Assembly (NCBI GenBank): GCA_034766995.1
Contig: CM068317.1
Coordinates: forward strand, 25,253,501 to 25,317,500
Direction: 5' to 3'
Origin: Acanthacorydalis orientalis
Taxonomy: Eukaryota > Arthropoda > Insecta > Megaloptera > Corydalidae
Length of the DNA stretch: 64,000 nt
Shown: positions 59,496 to 64,000 of the stretch, in pieces
Position numbering within the stretch: the stretch's first letter is position 1
Layout: each line of letters begins with the position of its first letter
The notes under the pieces: model-generated
What the model saw: the letters and a program-made list of their open reading frames with translations, nothing else
Told to the model about the DNA's origin: nothing
The model's database searches: none
Program-made: the position numbers and the translations under genes

Positions 59496-62436
59496 AATAA
59501 TGAATATCCATGAAGTGAATAAGATTCTGCTTGAAAAACCGGCATTCGTGCGAGACCCTGATGAATTAATTGGAGTGTGTGGTTTATACGCTGATGAAGA
59601 GAGAAAAATATACGAAGAGAAAAGAAGAAAATTTTTGGATGATGCGAAGAAATACGCAGACGACAACAAAAATGCCTTTGGTCACCAGAGGGCAAAACTT
59701 GGAGCTATAATACCGGAATTTGTATCAGTTGAACATGTGATGGCTAGAGAGAATGAAATTAAGTATGAGGTAGAAATTTATCTAAATTCCTTTACATATA
59801 TGAAACGAATTTTAAATAACAATTAGTGGACTATACTTGAATATTTATATTGTTGATCAGCCGTGGTGCACTGTTACACGACTAGCACCTAATTGCGTTC
59901 TAATCTACTGCTAATAGTCTGTCTTGTAATAAATCACTGTACTTTACTTAAGGGAACCCGGTGGTCTAGCGGCCTAAAATTTAAGCTATTTTAAAAAAAA
60001 TTTTTCTATATGAGGGTAATGAATAATGCTTTCAAATTTTTGTACACTTATTTTATTACTAATAAACTACACAAAAATAAAAATAAAGACAAAAAAAATG
60101 TTTTTTTTAAATTAGAAAAATGATGCTGAAGTCTCCCTCTCTAAAAAAAATGGAATTGCGTGGTGAATGATGATTTATCTCTCCCTCTGATCTGAAATAA
60201 AACAATTGACGAATTTTTAATTAGTATAAGTATAGCTATCGCAGGACGGTAGAATAAAAAAAAAATTTGACAAAATGGCGCGTAGTCAAAAGTACAAGTT
60301 TGAAAACGACCAGTATTTTTGAATGTTTTGTTAATAAAAAAAATATAAATATTTTACGGAAACTATTAGTTTTCATTCCAGCGAGAGCTAGAACTATTCA
60401 GAATAACATATTAAAATTTCAGACAAATCGGTCAAGTAGTTTTTTTTTCTGGCCCCCGCAAGACGAAAAAAAGTAGTTTCGAGATAAACGCGTTTAAAGT
60501 TTCAAGCAAGTATATATTCTTCTACCTACCTGACCTTCTAATGGGCTGTAGATCCTGAAATACTCTGAATTTCGTCATCAAATTTTAACAGTATATTTTT
60601 AAGATACTATACTTTCGAAAAAAAAAATCGATTTTTCGAAAATTCTAGACCACCGGGTCCCCGTGTGTGACGACTACACTACTTGCGGCCACTATATCAC
60701 ATACGTTTTTTTCAAACACAGGGCGGCACTAATTGGATTGTTTTGTCATAAAACTAACAATTTCGTAACACATACAATGACTTTTTTAAGTAAAATTTTA
60801 TTAGAATATTATTTATTAAATTTCATTTTTTTATATAATTATTTAATATTGGTGTTATATCCATTTGTTTTTTCTATTAAATCAATAATAAATAATATGC
60901 CAAATTTTCAGGATAAATTTACAGAACTGAAAGAAAATGGCATGTATGAAGCTAAAACAGGAAAGAAGTTAAAGATACGTACACTGAGACATTATCAAGA
61001 GGTATGTATTAGTTTCAGAATATTTTATAAAAAAATGAAATTTAAAAAAATGAAATGTTAACATATAATAATTATTCAATTATTAGTTTTCAATCGTAAA
61101 ATTAGTCAATATTTAAATTACCTATAATTAAGAAAATGCATTAATTGCATTTTTTTAATATATAAAATTATACAGAAAGTACAGAAAGTGTGTTATATTA
61201 CTTTATTTTGGAAATTAATTTTGAAACTTCAGATTTTTATTAAACAATGACAAAATTTGTGAGTTTTGTAATGCAAATAAAACAGGCTTAATATTATTTA
61301 TCAATTAAACACTTCATATATATATATATATCAAATATACTTCATTTCGTTATATTCATAATATATAGATTTCAAACAACAATTATTAAAATAGAAAGTT
61401 TTTTTTTATATTAAGCATGTTTCTTCTCGTGAGTTATTATACAGGTTTACAATTATTTATTTATTTCTCATTATTTAATTATAAATTAGTTAAATTATCT
61501 AGCTTAATAAAATTTTATTATTTTTATTTTCGAAGTATTCGTCTGTTTTATTTACACTTAACATTCTTCTATCGGAAAGTTTAAATAAGACTACAAAGAC
61601 AAAAAAAAAATGAATTTATATAATGTTATTAATAATGAGCTGAATTTATTCAGATTGATATAAGGAAATAGACAGAATCAAATTTAGAAAAAAAATATTA
61701 ATCCATAATTCTATTCTAAATGATGGAAAATACTCCTTTTTATACTAAATACCAAAAAAATGTTTTGAATATACATTTAGCAAAGTAATGTATAAAACTA
61801 TTAACAATACAACATACAAAAGGATTTAAACTAGTGTAAGAAAATGAAGAATGGGTTTGTGCTTGAAGTTATTTTGTCATACAATACACTTCTAACACTA
61901 GTTAAAAATTCACTTTCATAAATTAATCCTTTTTGATTTCAAAAAGCACAAAAATGTTTTCTGGACAGAAATGTTCAATAAATTAATGTTGGTTACCAAA
62001 TTAACGAGATAGTTTTGGTAACAAGGTTATTTTGAGAAAACAGTTTTTGTTTATGTACATTCTATCTATATATTTATTTACACATTTAGAAGCATTTAAA
62101 GTCTTACTTGTTTGAAATATAATTAATTAATTTAATTGTTATATTTTTACAAATACTGTATCATTGTAGAACATATTCCTAGTTATTTAAAATATACATC
62201 TTCCTTTAGAATGTATGCATGCACTTATAGTGACAGATCGATAAATGTTACTATGTTATCTTTTCTCCACGTTATCAATACAAAATTCACACACATATGT
62301 AATATCAATACATTTTTATGTTATAAAATAATTCATTATTTTTTTCTTTTTTCACTAATGTTTAATCCCCTAATGTGTACCAAAAAAATTATTAGAGCAT
62401 AGGGGCCTGACAGAATATTTACGTTTCTATCTTAGA

Positions 62437-62495
<59 letters not shown>

Positions 62496-62530
62496 TATAC
62501 ATGTATATATATATATATATATGTATATAT

Positions 62531-62586
<56 letters not shown>

Positions 62587-62828
62587 AGAGAGAGAGAGAA
62601 AGATTATTTTAAATATTTTAATTGGAAAAAAGTAAAAAAGTTCAAATTAATTACGAGATCGTTCTGTATTTATAATCAATATAATACTGATAGAGAGAAA
62701 TACTCTTCCCTCACTGCAAAGACATTATTCTAACTGTGGTCTTGTCTTTCATTTAATTCAGATGTATATTATTTTATCGTTTCATTTAATACATTATATA
62801 TTATAGATAAAATAATATAATATTATAT

Positions 62829-62877
<49 letters not shown>

Positions 62878-63061
62878 TGTGTGTGTGTAATTCATTGACT
62901 TGTAGAAATCATCAGTTTTTAAATTTCCAAATTACTGAAAAGAAATCAATCAAGAAAAATTTGAATTCGTTTACAGTTACTTGTTGAAAATTAGACGTTA
63001 CTGTAAAAAAAAAATAATGTGGTCTAGTCAAAAACAAATAGATGAAACCGAATTTCTCATA

Positions 63062-63125
<64 letters not shown>

Positions 63126-63780
63126 CTTTCGTATACAATGTATGAAATAGTGAGATATATTCTATACAGTTTCATGCTGCCCTGATACTTCTACTTGTTA
63201 AATGAACACAAAATGGAGGTGAGATCCACATCCGTGTCATGTTTGTGTGTTTTATTGTTCGACTCAGAAAAATCGGGGGTGACCCTTACTTAACTAACAC
63301 ATATTTCGGACACATCACACCACAAAATAAAAGAAAATCACGGACAGACGGAACTCTACATACAGGTTTCTTGAATATACAACATAAAAGTTCTTATATA
63401 TATTAAGTATTAGGAGACTATGCGTAATTTATATATATTTTTATACATAAATATCATATTATGTCGTCATGCGAATCCGCTGTAATTTTTTTCACAACAT
63501 GGCGACAATCTTTCTTTGTTAGACTCGAATCGTGCTCTCTTTTCAGATACCGAACGTGCAGTTCACAGACCAGACAAACGATATGTGGTTTATACGGTAC
63601 TTGATTTTAAATAAGTTTATCTCTGCCGGCCGAAAGATTATTATACGAAATCGACTATTGAAGAATTTGGAGATTTTGAAAAAACATTCAGCTGAAGATA
63701 TACGTGTATTCGAAGAACAGAAACCCGCTTTATATGAACAATCTAAATTTAATCATATTTTTTCTAAATATTTAAATTAA
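59496..63780 (+). CDS. CFAP221 (PCDP1)-like gene, three exons, 5' part missing
   Basis: Exons 59,496-59,769, 60,912-61,001 and 63,547-63,780. Junctions are TATGAG|GTAGAA, TTTTCAG|GATAAA, CAAGAG|GTATGT and CTTTTCAG|ATACCG. All join in phase 0, giving about 197 residues. The order and spacing match the central region of CFAP221 as I recall it: exon 1 has [10 protein letters not shown], then a charged helix ([20 protein letters not shown]); exon 2 has FTELK; exon 3 has TNDMW, then [20 protein letters not shown], like the vertebrate NNTW...RFQQAARKVMIQ. CFAP221 is a ciliary/sperm central-pair (C1d) protein with N-terminal ASH domains, not found here. The exon 1 acceptor at 59,495 is chosen because an upstream in-frame stop allows only that AG or an ATG at 59,500. 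Exon 3 may be terminal (AATAAA at 63,826). Confidence 0.6.
59948..60662. mobile_element. TIR element in the first intron
   Basis: Starts TTAA at 59,948, then GGGAACCCGGTGGTCTAG (59,952-59,969), and ends with the inverse CTAGACCACCGGGTCCCC (60,645-60,662). About 711 bp. The right side lacks a TTAA, so a piggyBac relation is only suggested. A 69-codon frame inside is not family-like. It occupies most of the intron between exons 1 and 2. Confidence 0.72.
61002..63546 (+). other. Second intron of the CFAP221-like gene
   Basis: 2.5 kb, AT-rich, carrying (TA)n arrays at 62,440-62,490, 62,539-62,568, 62,829-62,874 and 63,062-63,121. The 63,200-63,360 part is less AT-rich but has no exon with matching phase. 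Confidence 0.5.
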
Positions 63781-63825
63781 ACAGTTTTCAGTGATATTTA
63801 TTATGAAATGAAAATTCATTATGTC

Positions 63826-63831
63826 AATAAA
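63826..63831 (+). promoter_or_regulatory. Poly(A) signal
   Basis: AATAAA 46 bp after the stop codon of exon 3, consistent with exon 3 being the last exon. Confidence 0.5.
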
Positions 63832-64000
63832 AAAAAACTTTTAAAAGTATTCAACAATGATATTTTATAGTAAAATTATATTCAAAAAAAGAATAAGGCG
63901 AAAAGAAAATGTCAAGATATTTAAATAAATTAGATTACTTTAAATAATATAATGGTATTTTTTCCATATCAAAATTGTTCCGGCATGTCGTGAATAAAGG
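63832..64000. other. AT-rich 3' flank
   Basis: Nothing recognised before the window ends. Confidence 0.4.

Noticed and set aside
59952..59975. CCCGGTGGTCTAGCGG, resembling a tRNA A box
   Set aside because: It is the terminal inverted repeat of the 711-bp element, with an inverse copy at 60,645.
63160..63230. Possible extra exon between ATACAG and GGAG|GTGAGA
   Set aside because: All three frames contain a stop within the interval.

Overview
The window looks like AT-rich animal DNA, most probably insect and possibly hymenopteran. That is inferred from the mariner and piggyBac families, insect-type tRNAs, very many long (TA)n arrays, and one intron-split gene with canonical GT-AG junctions. 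There are no operons, ribosome binding sites, CRISPR arrays or insertion sequences. Nearly all of the listed open frames are microsatellite translations or decayed transposase; host coding sequence is confined to the right end. Layout: 0-6.4 kb holds three mariner relics (cecropia/Hsmar1-like 209-1501; a deletion family with an internal duplication 3586-4959; a Mos1-like element 5016-6300) and a 281-bp tandem duplication. 7-8.5 kb has a piggyBac remnant, an intact tRNA-Gly(UCC) and LINE tails. 8.75-9.8 kb is CpG-rich. 11.7-18.8 kb has two more mariners, one carrying a 204-bp insert, two palindromic MITEs, a TATG/TGCG minisatellite and a decayed reading frame. 21.3-22.1 kb has a candidate solo LTR and a mariner fragment. 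24.98-25.9 kb is the best preserved transposon, a 917-bp mariner with perfect 27-bp TIRs and an intact but centrally deleted transposase frame. 27-35 kb has a MITE, a tRNA pseudogene, LINE and mariner derivatives, and serially amplified mariner 3' ends. 36-43.8 kb has a dispersed 0.55-kb duplication, an internally deleted piggyBac abutting a 475-bp TIR element, and a 292-bp tandem duplication. An intact tRNA-Val(AAC) lies at 46.8 kb. 49-51 kb has a MITE, a truncated mariner and a nested LTR-like repeat array. Host gene: three exons at 59,496-63,780 (+), all joined in phase 0, resemble the middle of the ciliary central-apparatus protein CFAP221/PCDP1. The upstream exons were not found. GC/CpG-richer islands (near 9, 16.8, 20.5, 23, 29, 39.5, 44.6, 47.7, 52.2 and 58.5 kb) stand out from the AT-rich background and may be promoters or conserved regulatory DNA, which sequence alone cannot decide. 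The dominant process visible is the interplay of TA-targeting transposons (mariners and probably the MITEs) with (TA)n arrays: many elements start or stop at an array, and several duplications carry array plus element end together. I found no convincing wholly new system. The most unusual objects are the 917-bp mariner, the amplified mariner ends, the 72-nt hairpin at 10,009 and the related transposon termini at 27.66, 49.34 and 53.88 kb.
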